Shown: in pieces, positions 21,551 through 31,909 of the stretch
Numbering within the stretch: position 1 is the first letter of the stretch
Layout of the letters: the number at the start of each line of letters is the position of its first letter
Source of the DNA: Edaphovirga cremea
GTDB lineage: Bacteria; Pseudomonadota; Gammaproteobacteria; Enterobacterales; Enterobacteriaceae
Direction: 5' to 3'
Length of the DNA stretch: 64,000 bases
NCBI RefSeq assembly: GCF_003332275.1
Contig: NZ_QOVA01000005.1
Span: 1 to 64,000 of the forward strand
Notes under the pieces: generated by a model
What the model was told of the DNA's origin: nothing
The model's database searches: none
What the model saw: the letters and a program-made list of their open reading frames with translations, nothing else
Made by a program: the position numbers and the translations under genes

Positions 21551-23383
21551 TTAAAACGGGAACAGTATCGGCACCAGAAACACGCTGACGATCATCACCA
21601 GCACGGTAAACGGAACGCCGATACGCGCAAAATCGCCGAACTTATAACCACCCGGCACCATGACCAACGTGTTGACCGGTGAGGACACCGGCGTCATAAA
21701 GGCGGCAGAAGCGGCCACGGCAATGATCATGGTGAACGGGTAAGGGGAAACCCCCATCTCACGGGCAGCAGCGATCGCAATAGGCGCCATCAGCACGGCA
21801 GTTGCCGTGTTCGAGATAAACAGTCCAATCGTGGCACAGAGTACAAACAGGCTAATCAACATAATGCGCGGCCCGGCATCCCCGGTGATCTCCATCAGCC
21901 CCTGAACGATAAGCGCGACACCGCCGGTTTTTTGCAGCGCAATGGCAAAGGGCATCATTCCGACAATCAAAATCAGGCTGGGCCAATGAATAGCGCGGTA
22001 TGCGCTGTCCATATCAATGCAGCGGAACTTACCCATCAGCAGACACGCGATAATCGCCGCAATCGAATTGGGCACTTCATCCGTCAGCATCAGCGCGACC
22101 ATTAAGGCCAGACAAAATAGCGCATGGGGAGCCTGACTGACCGCAGGTGAGACCTCATCAATTTCCGCTGGCAAGTTCAGCACGATAAAATGGCGCGTTT
22201 TCTGCTGAAGTTGGCGAATCAGTTTCCAGTCGCCAATCACCAGCAAAACATCACCGATTTGTATTTCTTCATCTACCAGCTTGCCGGGGACAACTGTCCC
22301 ATTGCGGCGAAGGCCCACAACGTTCAGGCCGTAGCGGCTACGAAATCCCATCTGGCGCAGGGACTTGCCCAATAACTCCGAATCAGGAATCAGCGTGACT
22401 TCGGCCATCCCTACATCACGCGATTGTTCCGAGAAGTAATCGCCGCGCAATACCATCGGTTCGAGCTGCTGCTCAGTACAAAACTCACGTAAATCGACAT
22501 CGGTATCAGACATGTCAATCAGCAGCACATCGCGTTCATGCAACTCGGTAGTACCGGTTGCACTGACCATCACCCTGCGGAACTTACGCCAGCGCTCGAT
22601 ACCCACCACGTTCGCACTGTATTCACTGCGCAAATGGAGATCGTCCAGCGTGCGCCCCACCAAGGGTGAACCCGGCCTGATCGCCAATCGGCGGGCACGG
22701 CCCGTTAATTTATAGTCGCGGATCAGATCGCGGAATGTCCGGCGCTTCCATTTTTCTTTTGCGCCCTTGTCCTCATCTTCGCCCAACCAATTACGCGCAA
22801 CCATCATATAAGCGACGCCCATCAGGAGGACGACTATGCCAATGGGTGTTATGCCAAAGAAACCAAAACCGGGTATGTTTTCACGCAACAATTCGCTGTT
22901 AATCACCATATTGGGTGGCGTCGCGACCAGCGTCATCATCCCGCTAATCAATCCGGCAAAGCTGAGAGGCATCATTAACCGTGCTGGCGACGTCCCCATC
23001 CGCGCAGTAACGCTGATAACGACCGGGATGAAAATAGCCACAACGCCAGTTGAACTCATGAATGCACCGAGCAGCGCGACTGTCACCATCAGTAGAACCA
23101 GCATTTTTATTTCGCTGCTGCCTGATACTTTCACCAACCAGTCACCCACCTGATAGGCGACCCCCGTTCGTACCAACCCATCGCCAATAACAAAAAGAGC
23201 GGCGATCAGTATCACGTTAGGATCGCTGAACCCTGCCATGGCCTCCGGCACGGTCAGCGTACCACTGACAACAAAAGCCACTATCACCAACAGGGCGATG
23301 ACATCCATACGTAACTTGTTGGTGGCAAATAGGGATATAGCAATCAGCAGTAATGAAACTACCCATATCAGCTGGCTGTTCAA
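21551..23383 (-). CDS. yfbS: SLC13-type permease with two TrkA-C domains
   Basis: Predicted inner-membrane transporter of the DASS/SLC13 family, 610 residues as in E. coli YfbS. The N-terminal half (about residues 1-200) and the C-terminal third are blocks of transmembrane helices. Between them, around residues 220-395, lie two regulatory TrkA-C (RCK-C) domains, recognisable from [12 protein letters not shown] and [12 protein letters not shown]-terminal motifs include [13 protein letters not shown] and [10 protein letters not shown], typical of anion-binding hairpins. The transported anion is not known from sequence. yfbT lies upstream, separated by a terminator, so yfbS is probably its own unit. 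Confidence 0.92.
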   Translation of the reverse strand: MNSQLIWVVSLLLIAISLFATNKLRMDVIALLVIVAFVVSGTLTVPEAMAGFSDPNVILIAALFVIGDGLVRTGVAYQVGDWLVKVSGSSEIKMLVLLMVTVALLGAFMSSTGVVAIFIPVVISVTARMGTSPARLMMPLSFAGLISGMMTLVATPPNMVINSELLRENIPGFGFFGITPIGIVVLLMGVAYMMVARNWLGEDEDKGAKEKWKRRTFRDLIRDYKLTGRARRLAIRPGSPLVGRTLDDLHLRSEYSANVVGIERWRKFRRVMVSATGTTELHERDVLLIDMSDTDVDLREFCTEQQLEPMVLRGDYFSEQSRDVGMAEVTLIPDSELLGKSLRQMGFRSRYGLNVVGLRRNGTVVPGKLVDEEIQIGDVLLVIGDWKLIRQLQQKTRHFIVLNLPAEIDEVSPAVSQAPHALFCLALMVALMLTDEVPNSIAAIIACLLMGKFRCIDMDSAYRAIHWPSLILIVGMMPFAIALQKTGGVALIVQGLMEITGDAGPRIMLISLFVLCATIGLFISNTATAVLMAPIAIAAAREMGVSPYPFTMIIAVAASAAFMTPVSSPVNTLVMVPGGYKFGDFARIGVPFTVLVMIVSVFLVPILFPF

Positions 23384-23471
23384 TCAGGTTCCTCCCTGCA
23401 AAAGATTGATTCGGGTGATGGCGTAACAATGGTAATGAGGGTAAGTCTATAAAACGCTGTAAGAATGCCAT

Positions 23472-23497
23472 AAAAAAACCCCAACTATGCGGGGTTT
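23472..23497 (-). terminator. terminator of the yfbU-yfbT unit
   Basis: Stem AAACCCC/GGGGTTT with an 8-base loop and flanking A/T runs, about 50 bases past the yfbT stop and ahead of yfbS. Confidence 0.75.
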
Positions 23498-23545
23498 ACA
23501 TCATATTTAGAGCAGAAAACAGGCGCTGCATAGAGTAAGAACAAT

Positions 23546-24202
23546 TTATGACCCGATATTGATCACTGCCCGATTTGCCGAGCCGGTTACGTTAACGCTC
23601 GCCAGAGAGGTAAGCACCAGATCAACCTGCTCCAATTTTGGGGTATCCGCCGGGGCATTCACGGCAATGACTTTGCAGCCTGCCGCGAGACCCGCGAGCA
23701 CGCCAGCAGGCGCATCCTCAACCACTACACAATTCTCCGGTGGCAATCCCAACATTTTTGCGCCCAGGAGATAGGCATCGGGTTGCGGTTTACCATGCAC
23801 AACCTGTTCTGCGGTAATAAAGACGGCGGGTTGCGGCAATCCAGCCGCTGCGTGGCGCGCATGCGCCACGGGAACCGTCCCGGAGGTGACGATCGCCCAG
23901 GGAATATTCAACGCAACCAGTTGGTTCAGTAACGCATGTGCGCCGGGCAGTGCCTCGACGCCATCCGTATCACGGGCTTCTATCGCTTCCAGCGCCGAAA
24001 ACTCGCGTTGGATCTCTTCTTCACTTTCGCCCGGCATAAAATGCCGTAACGAGGTAATTGCCTGTTTGCCATGAATGAACGCCAGAACCTCTTGTGGATT
24101 AACCCCACGACTCTGCGCCCAGTTAATCCATGACCGTTCAACGGCAGGTAATGAGTCCACTAATGTTCCATCAAGGTCAAATAAAAACCCTTTGCACTCC
24201 AC
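23546..24202 (-). CDS. yfbT: HAD-superfamily sugar phosphatase
   Basis: Cytosolic haloacid dehalogenase-type phosphatase, 218 residues, that acts on small sugar phosphates in E. coli. Motif I with the nucleophile is F-D-L-D-G-T-L-V-D-S near the N-terminus, motif II is I-V-T-S-G-T near residue 108, and motif IV is V-V-E-D-A-P-A-G. I prefer the GTG at 24202 as start: AGGAA lies 6 bases upstream and the product then begins M-E-C-K-G-F, like the E. coli protein. A TTG two codons earlier is the alternative. It follows yfbU by about 20 bases and is probably co-transcribed with it. Confidence 0.93.
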   Translation of the reverse strand: MECKGFLFDLDGTLVDSLPAVERSWINWAQSRGVNPQEVLAFIHGKQAITSLRHFMPGESEEEIQREFSALEAIEARDTDGVEALPGAHALLNQLVALNIPWAIVTSGTVPVAHARHAAAGLPQPAVFITAEQVVHGKPQPDAYLLGAKMLGLPPENCVVVEDAPAGVLAGLAAGCKVIAVNAPADTPKLEQVDLVLTSLASVNVTGSANRAVINIGS

Positions 24203-24222
24203 AGGCAATTCCTCTCTTACAT

Positions 24223-24717
24223 TCAGGCATTAATGATTTGCGCGATCTCAACCGCACTTAAATGGTATTGACGCGGGCAGGACAACCACACTGCCAGCAT
24301 CCGCTGGTATTTTTCCCACATCTTGGTTTGGGCATTGAAACCGTGGGTTCCGGAATCAAAATGGGTATAGCGACCTTCCGTATTGACCATAAACCGCACA
24401 TAGCTGAGATAGCGCGATTCCGTTGCCGCATCAAATCCCAGGAACGCCAGGCGACGTTCATCGACATCCGTCCGATCTTTGAGGTTGTCCCATGACACTT
24501 GCAGCGCATGGTGCATTTCCATGATGTTGATAATTGTGCGGCAGGTTTCTTCTGATAATTGGCCGAATTCACGATCCAGCTCACGCATCTGTAAACCGAA
24601 CCCACGTTCAACAATGGTCTGCAAACGGCGGTAGCGCTCTGCGTTATCGGGGTCAAGCATCGTCATCATTTTGTACTGGTTTGAAAGGATGAGGCGCTGG
24701 GCATTGGTCATTTCCAT
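24223..24717 (-). CDS. yfbU: YfbU family protein
   Basis: Conserved 164-residue cytosolic protein of the YfbU family, whose molecular function is not established. The start at 24717 gives M-E-M-T-N-A-Q-R and the same length as E. coli. AGGAG lies 6 bases upstream of this ATG, and an ATG one codon earlier is too close to it. The protein is rich in charged helices, with no membrane segment or enzyme motif recognised. It is followed by yfbT. Confidence 0.93.
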   Translation of the reverse strand: MEMTNAQRLILSNQYKMMTMLDPDNAERYRRLQTIVERGFGLQMRELDREFGQLSEETCRTIINIMEMHHALQVSWDNLKDRTDVDERRLAFLGFDAATESRYLSYVRFMVNTEGRYTHFDSGTHGFNAQTKMWEKYQRMLAVWLSCPRQYHLSAVEIAQIINA

Positions 24718-24826
24718 CATGATCTCCTGGGTATCGGCATAATGGTCAAAGCATCGCATACTGTTTTCGCGAGTGGTATCAATAGCTAGCGATTCTTTGA
24801 TTTAGACAGGGTATTGGCGTGAACTC

Positions 24827-24854
24827 TGCCGGAGCGGGGATCGCAACTCCGGCA
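24827..24854 (-). terminator. possible yfbV terminator hairpin
   Basis: Perfect 8-bp stem TGCCGGAG/CTCCGGCA with a 12-base loop, 6 bases after the yfbV stop. There is no T run, so a true stop signal is uncertain. Confidence 0.4.
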
Positions 24855-24859
24855 AATCA

Positions 24860-25315
24860 TCACAGATCGTCCAGAAAGGTTTTGTCGAGTTGCTTGAAGG
24901 CACGTTTCAGCACTTCAGCCAGGGACTGGTAAGTCGGTACGCCATCAACGGGTGCCAGCGCCTGACCGGACTCACTCAATTTGTTGCGCACATCGTGATA
25001 CCACTGCAATACGGTGGGCGGCAGAGGCGTCACCGAGCGGCGACCGAGCCACCACAATCCCTGCATAGGCAGACTACAGGCAAACAGGGCCGTAGCGATC
25101 GCCGGGCCAAGCTGTCCACCCAGCGCGATCTGCCACGTCAGGGTAAATATGGCCAGCGGTGGCATAAAGCGAACAGCGAAACGAGTGGTCCACGCAATAC
25201 GATTTTCCGGGAATACCGGTGCCAGACGTTTGTCGGACGGCCAGGTCTTCATGTAGTGCTGGCCGCGTTGGAAAATCTGAAACCAACTAACGGAACCGGA
25301 GGGTTTACTGGTCAT
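24860..25315 (-). CDS. yfbV: UPF0208 membrane protein YfbV
   Basis: Small inner-membrane protein, 151 residues, the same length as E. coli YfbV. The central part (about residues 40-85) contains two hydrophobic segments, and the rest is polar and helical, ending [12 protein letters not shown]. YfbV has been linked in E. coli to insulation of the Ter macrodomain, and its biochemical role is unclear. The start at 25315 has GAGGTG upstream; the longer frame to 25333 is not conserved. It is divergent from ackA. Confidence 0.92.
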   Translation of the reverse strand: MTSKPSGSVSWFQIFQRGQHYMKTWPSDKRLAPVFPENRIAWTTRFAVRFMPPLAIFTLTWQIALGGQLGPAIATALFACSLPMQGLWWLGRRSVTPLPPTVLQWYHDVRNKLSESGQALAPVDGVPTYQSLAEVLKRAFKQLDKTFLDDL

Positions 25316-25709
25316 GGAACACCTCAACTTCACAGATAAAGATTAAAATTTTTGTGCAAACCACCAACAAAATTTAGCACGTTTAAATATCTTTTGTGTT
25401 TCCAGTGGGCTATCGGTATTCTACTGCGGCCTTTATGGCCGGTAGTCCATCGACAAATAAATGTCAACTCGCTGGCCGTGTGGAACAGCCTTACCGCACG
25501 CTGTCACTATTTAGTGTTGTCCGATTTGTCGTAAACTTCGAGCAACTTCAGTAGTTTTTTATTCATCACGCCTGAAAATCATTCTGGCATGATGTTAATC
25601 ATAATTGTCAACGACATTATGCGCTACGCTTATGTCTGCCTGATGATTTATTAACCACGTGTTTTGCTTCGTTTCTTACGGACAGCACGAACTATAAATA
25701 GGTACTTCC
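25316..25709. promoter_or_regulatory. yfbV-ackA divergent region, no gene seen
   Basis: This 394-base non-coding region must hold the ackA promoter(s) and the yfbV promoter. A short GC hairpin lies near 25421-25445 and a TTGTCA hexamer at 25605-25610, but no well-spaced -10 could be paired with it. No FNR or NarL box was convincing. Confidence 0.4.
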
Positions 25710-26912
25710 ATGTCGAGTAAGCTAGTACTGGTTCTTAACTGTGGCAGTTCATCCCTGAAATTCGCCATCATTGACGCGGTTAACGGTGAAGAACATATCT
25801 CCGGATTAGCCGAATGCTTCAACCTTCCAGAAGCCCGCATCAAATGGAAAATGGATGGCGGCAAGCAAGAAGCGGCGCTGGGCGCAGGCGCTGCACACAG
25901 CGAAGCACTGAAATTCATCGTTAACTCTATTCTGTCACAGAAACCAGAACTCTCCGCAGAGTTGGTCGCTATCGGTCACCGTATCGTTCATGGCGGTGAG
26001 AAATTCACTAAATCAGCGATCATCAATGACGAAGTATTGCAGGGTATCAAAGATTCATCCTCTTTTGCACCGTTGCATAACCCTGCACACCTCATCGGTA
26101 TTGATGAAGCGTTGAAATCCTTCCCGAAATTGGCTGATAAAAATGTCGCAGTATTTGACACTGCATTCCATCAGACCATGCCAGAAGAGTCTTACCTCTA
26201 CGCCCTGCCATACAGCCTGTATAAAGAGCACGGTATTCGCCGCTATGGCGCACACGGTACCAGCCACTTCTATGTGACTCAGGAAGCAGCAAAAATGCTG
26301 AACATTCCGGTAGAAAAGCTGAACGTGATTACTTGCCATCTGGGCAACGGCGGTTCTGTTACGGCAGTTCGCAATGGTAAATGTATTGATACCTCCATGG
26401 GGCTGACCCCACTGGAAGGTCTGGTGATGGGAACCCGCAGTGGTGACATCGATCCGGCGATCATTTTCCATCTGCACGACACCCTGGGCATGAGCATTGA
26501 TCAGATCAACAAACTGTTGACCAAAGAGTCCGGTCTGTTGGGTCTGACTGAAGTCACCAGCGATTGCCGTTATGTTGAAGACAATTATGCGACCAAACCT
26601 GATGCCAAACGTGCGATGGATGTGTTCTGCCACCGTCTCGCCAAGTACATCGGTGCCTATGCTGCACTGATGGAAGGCCGTCTGGACGCAGTGGTCTTCA
26701 CCGGTGGCATCGGTGAAAACGCCGCAATGGTCCGTGAATTTGCCATGGCAAAACTGGGTCTTCTTGGTCTGGAAATTGACCACGAGCGTAACCTTGCTGC
26801 CCGCTTTGGCAAATCTGGCTTTATCAACAAAGAAGGTGCCCGCCCTACCCTGGTGATCCCAACCAACGAAGAGTTGGTTATCGCCCAGGACGCCGCACGC
26901 CTGACTGCATAA
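25710..26912 (+). CDS. ackA: acetate kinase
   Basis: Cytosolic kinase that interconverts acetyl phosphate plus ADP with acetate plus ATP. With Pta it forms the overflow/acetate-assimilation pathway and sets the acetyl-phosphate pool. The 400-residue protein matches the E. coli length. Family motifs are clear: [12 protein letters not shown] near the N-terminus, the catalytic-loop H-G-T-S-H near residue 180, L-G-N-G-G-S near residue 210, [10 protein letters not shown], and V-F-T-G-G-I-G-E-N. Shine-Dalgarno AGGT precedes the ATG. It is followed 75 bases later by pta, with a strong hairpin in between. Confidence 0.98.
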   Translation: MSSKLVLVLNCGSSSLKFAIIDAVNGEEHISGLAECFNLPEARIKWKMDGGKQEAALGAGAAHSEALKFIVNSILSQKPELSAELVAIGHRIVHGGEKFTKSAIINDEVLQGIKDSSSFAPLHNPAHLIGIDEALKSFPKLADKNVAVFDTAFHQTMPEESYLYALPYSLYKEHGIRRYGAHGTSHFYVTQEAAKMLNIPVEKLNVITCHLGNGGSVTAVRNGKCIDTSMGLTPLEGLVMGTRSGDIDPAIIFHLHDTLGMSIDQINKLLTKESGLLGLTEVTSDCRYVEDNYATKPDAKRAMDVFCHRLAKYIGAYAALMEGRLDAVVFTGGIGENAAMVREFAMAKLGLLGLEIDHERNLAARFGKSGFINKEGARPTLVIPTNEELVIAQDAARLTA

Positions 26913-26923
26913 TCACACAGCCC

Positions 26924-26957
26924 AACACCGTCAGCCAAGGCTGACGGTGTTGTTTTG
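26924..26957 (+). terminator. hairpin between ackA and pta (attenuator-like)
   Basis: Perfect 13-bp stem (26924-26936 with 26939-26951) with a 2-base gap as loop, followed by GTTTTG. It is strong enough to end or pause part of the ackA transcript, while pta can also be read through or use its own promoter. Confidence 0.6.
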
Positions 26958-26987
26958 ACTCTTGAGCAACCGTAAAGAGGTTTATCC

Positions 26988-29135
26988 GTGTCCCGTACTA
27001 TTATGTTGATCCCCACAGGCACCAGTGTCGGCCTGACCAGCGTCAGTCTGGGTGTCATCCGCGCTATGGAGCAAAAAGGCGTCAGCCTGAGTATTTTCAA
27101 ACCTATCGCCCAGCCGCGTGCTGGTGGTGATACGCCAGATCAAACCACAACCATCATTCGTGCCAACTCCAGCGTCACTGCTGCCGAGCCGCTGAAGATG
27201 AGCCACGTAGAAATGCTGCTGGGTTCAAACAAGCAAGACGAGCTGATGGAAGAGATTGTCGCCCGTTACCATGAAAATACCAAAGATGCTGAAGTGGTTC
27301 TGGTTGAAGGTTTGGTGCCAACGCGCAAACATCAGTTTGCCAACGCACTGAACTACGAAATTGCCAAGACACTGAATGCAGAAATCGTTTTTGTTCTGGC
27401 GTTGGGCAATGACTCCCCGGCCCAGTTGAAAGAGCGTATCGAACTGGCCAGTTCCAGCTTCGGTGGCAGCAAAAACAAAAATATCACCGGCGTTATCATC
27501 AATAAACTCAACGCGCCAGTTGATGATCAAGGCCGCACCCGCCCTGACCTGTCCGAAATTTTCGATGACTCTTCCAAGGCGAACGTTACCAAGGTCGATC
27601 CAACCCAACTGTTTACCGACAGTCCTCTGCCGGTACTGGGCTGCATTCCATGGAGTTTCGAACTGATTGCTACCCGTGCAATCGATATGGCCCGCCACCT
27701 GAATGCGCGCGTGATTAACGAGGGCGACATCAACACCCGCCGCGTGAAGTCCGTGACCTTCTGCGCCCGCAGCATTCCGCATATGCTGGAGCATTTCCGT
27801 CCGGGTTCGCTGCTGGTGACCTCTGCCGATCGTCCTGATGTGCTGGTTGCCGCCTGTCTGGCAGCAATGAATGGCATTGAAATCGGTGCGGTTCTGCTGA
27901 CGGGTGGTTATGGGATTGATGCTCAGGTCAATAAGCTGTGTGAGCGTGCCTTCCAGACTGGCCTGCCTCTATTTATGGTCGACACCAACACCTGGCAGAC
28001 GTCGTTGAGCCTGCAGAGCTTTAATCTGGAAGTCCCTGCGGATGACCATGAGCGCATTGAAAAACTGCAAAACTACGTTGCAAGCCATATTAACAGCCAA
28101 TGGGTCGACTCTCTGAGCGCAACTTCCGAGCGTTCCCGCCGCCTGTCTCCGCCAGCATTCCGTTATGAGCTGACTGAACTGGCCCGTAAAGCTGGCAAAC
28201 GTATTGTTCTGCCAGAAGGCGATGAGCCACGCACGGTTAAAGCCGCATCAATCTGTGCTGAGCGCGGTATCGCTGAATGTGTGTTGTTGGGTAATCCAGA
28301 AGAGATCGAACGCGTGGCAGCTGCGCAGGGCGTGGTATTGGGCAAAGGCATCAAGATCGTTGATCCGGTGGCTGTGCGTGAGCAATACGTTCCGCGTCTG
28401 GTTGAACTGCGTAAGAGCAAAGGCATGACCGAAGTGGTTGCGCGTGAGCAACTCGAAGACAACGTGGTTCTCGGTACGCTGATGCTGGAACAGGGCGAAG
28501 TCGACGGTCTGGTTTCCGGTGCAGTTCACACCACGGCCAACACCATCCGTCCTCCGTTGCAGTTGATCAAAACCGCACCGGGCAGTTCACTGGTCTCTTC
28601 CGTGTTCTTCATGCTGCTGCCTGACCAGGTTCTGGTCTACGGTGACTGCGCGATCAACCCGGATCCTACTGCTGAACAGTTGTCTGAAATTGCCATCCAG
28701 TCTGCGGATTCCGCTGCTGCCTTTGGTATCGAGCCGCGCGTCGCCATGATCTCCTACTCAACCGGTAATTCTGGTGCGGGCAGTGACGTTGAGAAAGTGC
28801 GTGAAGCAACCAGGCTGGCACAGGAAAAACGCCCGGATCTGATCATCGACGGCCCTCTGCAATACGATGCGGCAATCATGGCGGATGTGGCGAAGTCCAA
28901 GGCACCAAACTCGCCAGTTGCCGGTCAGGCGACCGTGTTCATTTTCCCTGACCTGAACACCGGTAACACCACGTATAAAGCGGTACAGCGTTCCGCCGAT
29001 CTGGTCTCCATCGGGCCAATGCTGCAAGGCATGCGCAAACCGGTCAACGACCTGTCCCGTGGCGCACTGGTAGATGACATTGTTTACACCGTTGCATTGA
29101 CCGCTATTCAGTCAGCGCAAAACGACAGCAAATAA
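26988..29135 (+). CDS. pta: phosphate acetyltransferase
   Basis: Converts acetyl-CoA and phosphate to acetyl phosphate and CoA, working with AckA. The 715-residue protein is the long enterobacterial form. It has an N-terminal P-loop-like/BioD-like domain ([10 protein letters not shown] near residue 7), a middle DRTGG domain around residues 220-330, and a C-terminal catalytic PTA/PTB domain from about 390, with S-T-G-N-S-G-A-G near residue 590 and [15 protein letters not shown]. The start is GTG (26988), as in E. coli, with AAAGAGG 6 bases upstream. A strong terminator follows. Confidence 0.98.
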   Translation: MSRTIMLIPTGTSVGLTSVSLGVIRAMEQKGVSLSIFKPIAQPRAGGDTPDQTTTIIRANSSVTAAEPLKMSHVEMLLGSNKQDELMEEIVARYHENTKDAEVVLVEGLVPTRKHQFANALNYEIAKTLNAEIVFVLALGNDSPAQLKERIELASSSFGGSKNKNITGVIINKLNAPVDDQGRTRPDLSEIFDDSSKANVTKVDPTQLFTDSPLPVLGCIPWSFELIATRAIDMARHLNARVINEGDINTRRVKSVTFCARSIPHMLEHFRPGSLLVTSADRPDVLVAACLAAMNGIEIGAVLLTGGYGIDAQVNKLCERAFQTGLPLFMVDTNTWQTSLSLQSFNLEVPADDHERIEKLQNYVASHINSQWVDSLSATSERSRRLSPPAFRYELTELARKAGKRIVLPEGDEPRTVKAASICAERGIAECVLLGNPEEIERVAAAQGVVLGKGIKIVDPVAVREQYVPRLVELRKSKGMTEVVAREQLEDNVVLGTLMLEQGEVDGLVSGAVHTTANTIRPPLQLIKTAPGSSLVSSVFFMLLPDQVLVYGDCAINPDPTAEQLSEIAIQSADSAAAFGIEPRVAMISYSTGNSGAGSDVEKVREATRLAQEKRPDLIIDGPLQYDAAIMADVAKSKAPNSPVAGQATVFIFPDLNTGNTTYKAVQRSADLVSIGPMLQGMRKPVNDLSRGALVDDIVYTVALTAIQSAQNDSK

Positions 29136-29160
29136 TCGCTGTTGATTCAATGTTGTAATA

Positions 29161-29192
29161 AAAAAACGCCAGCGAAAACTGGCGTTTTTTTT
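29161..29192 (+). terminator. pta terminator
   Basis: 12-bp stem AAAAAACGCCAG/CTGGCGTTTTTT with a 6-base loop and an 8-T run. It can also serve yfcD from the opposite strand. Confidence 0.9.
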
Positions 29193-29240
29193 ATGGATGA
29201 TGGGTGGTCTGAGCAAAACCAGCGATCATTGGCGGAAGGG

Positions 29241-29849
29241 TTACTCTGTGCTGTCGCTTGCAGGTTTTTCCGCTTGTTCCTTTGGCAAAGGCTCTATCTG
29301 CACCTCTCGCACCAGAGGTTTGCCATAATCCTGTTCACTGTTGCGCGTCAACCACAACGATAAAGCCTTCAGGGAATCCGGGGTAAAGTCATCACAACGC
29401 GCGGTGATCTCTTCTGGCGTCATCCAACTGACTTCCACAATCTCTTCTTCCTGCAAGGCAAAGGGCCCGTGGGAAACGCAACTGAATAATCCGCCCCACA
29501 CCCGGCATTGCTCTTCTTCGAAATAGAACAGACCGTGTTCGGCAAAAGGCACACCGGCAATCCCCAACTCCTCTTCGGCCTCACGGCGCGCCGAATCAAG
29601 GATGTTCTCGCCGCTCTGCACCACACCGCCTGCCGTTGCATCCAACCAGCCCGGATAGAAATCTTTCGTCTCTGTCCTGCGTTGTACCAGAATTTTTCCC
29701 ATTCCATCGTGCACCACAATATAGGTAGCACGATGGCGCAATCGCTGAGCACGCATCTGTTGACGGCTGGATTGAGCAATGACTTCATTTTGCTCGTTTA
29801 CGATATCAACCCACTCCTCGTTGCCTGCTGTCTGAGCTTGTTCCGCCAT
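29241..29849 (-). CDS. yfcD: Nudix hydrolase YfcD
   Basis: Cytosolic Nudix-family pyrophosphohydrolase of the IPP-isomerase-like subgroup, 202 residues (E. coli about 180). The full Nudix box G-x5-E-x7-R-E-x-x-E-E-x-G is present around residues 75-97 (G-V-V-Q-S-G-E ... [10 protein letters not shown]). The N-terminus [11 protein letters not shown] and the family R-H-R-A-T-Y-I-V-V match E. coli YfcD. The C-terminus is about 20 residues longer and polar. The substrate is unknown. E. coli yfcC, which lies between pta and yfcD, is absent here. Confidence 0.93.
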   Translation of the reverse strand: MAEQAQTAGNEEWVDIVNEQNEVIAQSSRQQMRAQRLRHRATYIVVHDGMGKILVQRRTETKDFYPGWLDATAGGVVQSGENILDSARREAEEELGIAGVPFAEHGLFYFEEEQCRVWGGLFSCVSHGPFALQEEEIVEVSWMTPEEITARCDDFTPDSLKALSLWLTRNSEQDYGKPLVREVQIEPLPKEQAEKPASDSTE

Positions 29850-29923
29850 CCTATGAAACCTTATATCTGGGCGCGATGTGAGCCGCGCGGTTGTTGATTG
29901 ACGAGTTTATCAAAGTTTTATTA

Positions 29924-30490
29924 TTAAATTGAACTGTCGACGCCATCCAGCGCCACTTGCATCAGCAACTGATCGTCTTCCAGAGTCATCACTTTGAGCA
30001 CCCCCTGCTCAAGTAAGCCATAACTGGCAGCAAAGCCCCCTTTCGGGATACTTGCCGACCCTGGGTTAAAACACGCTATCTCACCCTGCCACTCAGCAAC
30101 AGGCAGATGTGTATGACCATAGACCAACACATCACCTTCGCGCAATGGTGGCAATGAAGAAGGATGATATAGGTGTCCATGCGTCAAAAACAATCGACAT
30201 TGTGGCATTAAAATCTGCTGCCAAGGGGCAGTGATAGGGAATTGTAAAAGCATTTGATCCACTTCACTGTCGCAGTTACCGCGAACCGCAATAATGCGCG
30301 GGGCAAACGCGTTGAGTCTGTCGGCAACGGCGGCAGGTTGATAACCCTCAGGCAAGGCGTTTCGCGGCCCGTGGTTGAGTAAATCGCCCAGTAAAATCAG
30401 CCACTCCGCGCCGCTCGAGTGAAAACGCTGCAAGACTTTTTCAGTCGCCGGGAGGGAGCCGTGTATATCGGCAGCAAACATCAGTTTCAT
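29924..30490 (-). CDS. yfcE: metallophosphoesterase YfcE
   Basis: Small calcineurin-like phosphodiesterase, 188 residues. Metal ligands are visible in the motifs D-I-H-G-S near residue 8, L-L-G-D-L-L-N-H near residue 34, G-N-C-D near residue 71, T-H-G-H near residue 103, and Y-G-H-T-H near residue 127. E. coli YfcE hydrolyses model phosphodiesters, and its natural substrate is not established. It is divergent from yfcG, with 235 bases between the starts. Confidence 0.95.
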   Translation of the reverse strand: MKLMFAADIHGSLPATEKVLQRFHSSGAEWLILLGDLLNHGPRNALPEGYQPAAVADRLNAFAPRIIAVRGNCDSEVDQMLLQFPITAPWQQILMPQCRLFLTHGHLYHPSSLPPLREGDVLVYGHTHLPVAEWQGEIACFNPGSASIPKGGFAASYGLLEQGVLKVMTLEDDQLLMQVALDGVDSSI

Positions 30491-30555
30491 TGGGATATCT
30501 CACTCTTGAAAATGTATTGGGGCCTTTCTAATGTTATTCGCCCAGGATAATTACT

Positions 30556-30580
30556 GAAAACAGGCATCTTCCTGTTTTTC
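30556..30580. other. terminator-like hairpin between divergent yfcE and yfcG
   Basis: Stem AAAACAGG/CCTGTTTT with a 6-base loop and A/T flanks on both sides. It sits about 65 bases upstream of the yfcE start and 145 upstream of the yfcG start, where no transcript end is expected. Confidence 0.45.
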
Positions 30581-30725
30581 ATTGTTATAAACCTCAGACT
30601 AATCCCGCAGAGACTGCTATTCTTAATTGTTATCGTACTAGCAACTATGGTTCATCTTGACATAGTGGCAATGCCCTATGTCGTTGTCGTGTAATGACTT
30701 ACAGATCACCCACGCAGGAGGCATC

Positions 30726-31355
30726 ATGATTGACCTGTATTACGCACCCACTCCAAATGGACATAAAATAACCTTGTTCCTGGAGGAGGCAGGATTAGCG
30801 TATCGCATCCATAACATTGATATCAGTACAGGCGAACAGTTTAAACCCGAATTCCTCGCCATCTCACCGAACAACAAAATACCGGCCATTGTCGACTCTT
30901 CACCTATTGACGGTGGTGCCCCGATCAGCATTTTTGAATCGGGCGCGATCTTACTCTATCTCGCAGAAAAAACGGGTAAATTGCTCAGTCCAGAGCTGCA
31001 TGAGCGCACATCGACATTACAATGGCTGTTCTGGCAAGTGGCTGGATTCGGTCCGATGTTGGGCCAGAATCACCATTTTAACCACTATGCACCGCAACCG
31101 GTACCCTACGCTATCGAGCGCTATCAGTTGGAAACCAAGCGTCTTTATGGCGTATTGAATACGCAACTGCAGAAAAATGCCTACCTGGCTGGCGATCATT
31201 ACAGCATCGCTGATATTGCCACCTATCCATGGGTTGTTTCCCATGAGCGCCAGCGCATTGATCTGGCTGAATTCCCAGCCGTTCGCAATTGGTTTGAGCG
31301 CATCAATAACCGCCCAGCCACGATAAAAGCCTATCAATTGGCTGAAAAGCGTTAA
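30726..31355 (+). CDS. yfcG: GST-like disulfide-bond oxidoreductase YfcG
   Basis: Glutathione-transferase-fold protein of the Nu class, 209 residues (E. coli 215). E. coli YfcG uses bound glutathione to reduce disulfides. The N-terminal thioredoxin-like domain starts [14 protein letters not shown]; the T-P-N-G motif near residue 9 replaces a catalytic cysteine. The cis-proline segment N-N-K-I-P-A-I and E-S-G-A-I follow, then the all-helical domain with [11 protein letters not shown] chose ATG 30726, just after GCAGGAGG; the upstream extension to 30678 is unconserved. Confidence 0.94.
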   Translation: MIDLYYAPTPNGHKITLFLEEAGLAYRIHNIDISTGEQFKPEFLAISPNNKIPAIVDSSPIDGGAPISIFESGAILLYLAEKTGKLLSPELHERTSTLQWLFWQVAGFGPMLGQNHHFNHYAPQPVPYAIERYQLETKRLYGVLNTQLQKNAYLAGDHYSIADIATYPWVVSHERQRIDLAEFPAVRNWFERINNRPATIKAYQLAEKR

Positions 31356-31367
31356 TCCTGGTTCCGG

Positions 31368-31390
31368 CCGCTCCTGCTGGAGCGGTTTTT
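31368..31390 (+). terminator. yfcG terminator
   Basis: Perfect 7-bp GC-rich stem CCGCTCC/GGAGCGG with loop TGCT and five T, 12 bases after the stop codon. Confidence 0.85.
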
Positions 31391-31501
31391 CACCTCGCAT
31401 TTCTCACCCATTTTCCCAGTATTATCATAAACCTGAATTACCATTTAATGCCTTTGCGTGTATGCTGGCTCACATCACTGCGCACATTGAGGTTTCTCCC
31501 C

Positions 31502-31879
31502 ATGCCCCTGAATCAACCTGACGCGATCATCCGCATCAAAAACCTGCGACTCCGTACCTATATTGGGATCAAGGAGGAAGAAATTAATAATAAACAGGAT
31601 ATTGTGATTAACGTGGTGATCCACTACCCGGCAGAAAAGGCGCGTGACAGCGAAAACATAGCGGATGCGTTGAATTATCGCACCATCACCAAAGAGATCA
31701 TTCAGTTGGTTGAGCAAAACCGCTTCGCTCTGCTGGAAAAATTAACGCAGGATGTGCTCAATATCGCGCGGCAACATCCTTGGGTAACCTATGCTGAAGT
31801 AGAGATCGATAAACTTCATGCGCTGCGTTATGCCGATTCCGTGTCGATGACCATGAGCTATCGGCGAGAAAACGCATAG
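31502..31879 (+). CDS. folX: dihydroneopterin triphosphate 2'-epimerase
   Basis: Small tunnelling-fold enzyme, 125 residues, that epimerises dihydroneopterin triphosphate to the monapterin form. It is related to FolB aldolase. Diagnostic segments are [28 protein letters not shown], and A-L-N-Y-R-T-I-T-K. The acidic base lies in [11 protein letters not shown]. The start at 31502 is chosen by likeness to E. coli FolX (120 residues) and a GAGG motif upstream. yfcH follows after 30 bases, probably in the same transcript. Confidence 0.95.
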   Translation: MPLNQPDAIIRIKNLRLRTYIGIKEEEINNKQDIVINVVIHYPAEKARDSENIADALNYRTITKEIIQLVEQNRFALLEKLTQDVLNIARQHPWVTYAEVEIDKLHALRYADSVSMTMSYRRENA

Positions 31880-31909
31880 CGGGCGCGTTCATGGCGAAGG
31901 AGAGAAACC

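Noticed and set aside
26055..26783. 242-residue open frame opposite ackA
   Set aside because: Antisense shadow caused by codon bias of ackA; no family motif and no start signal.
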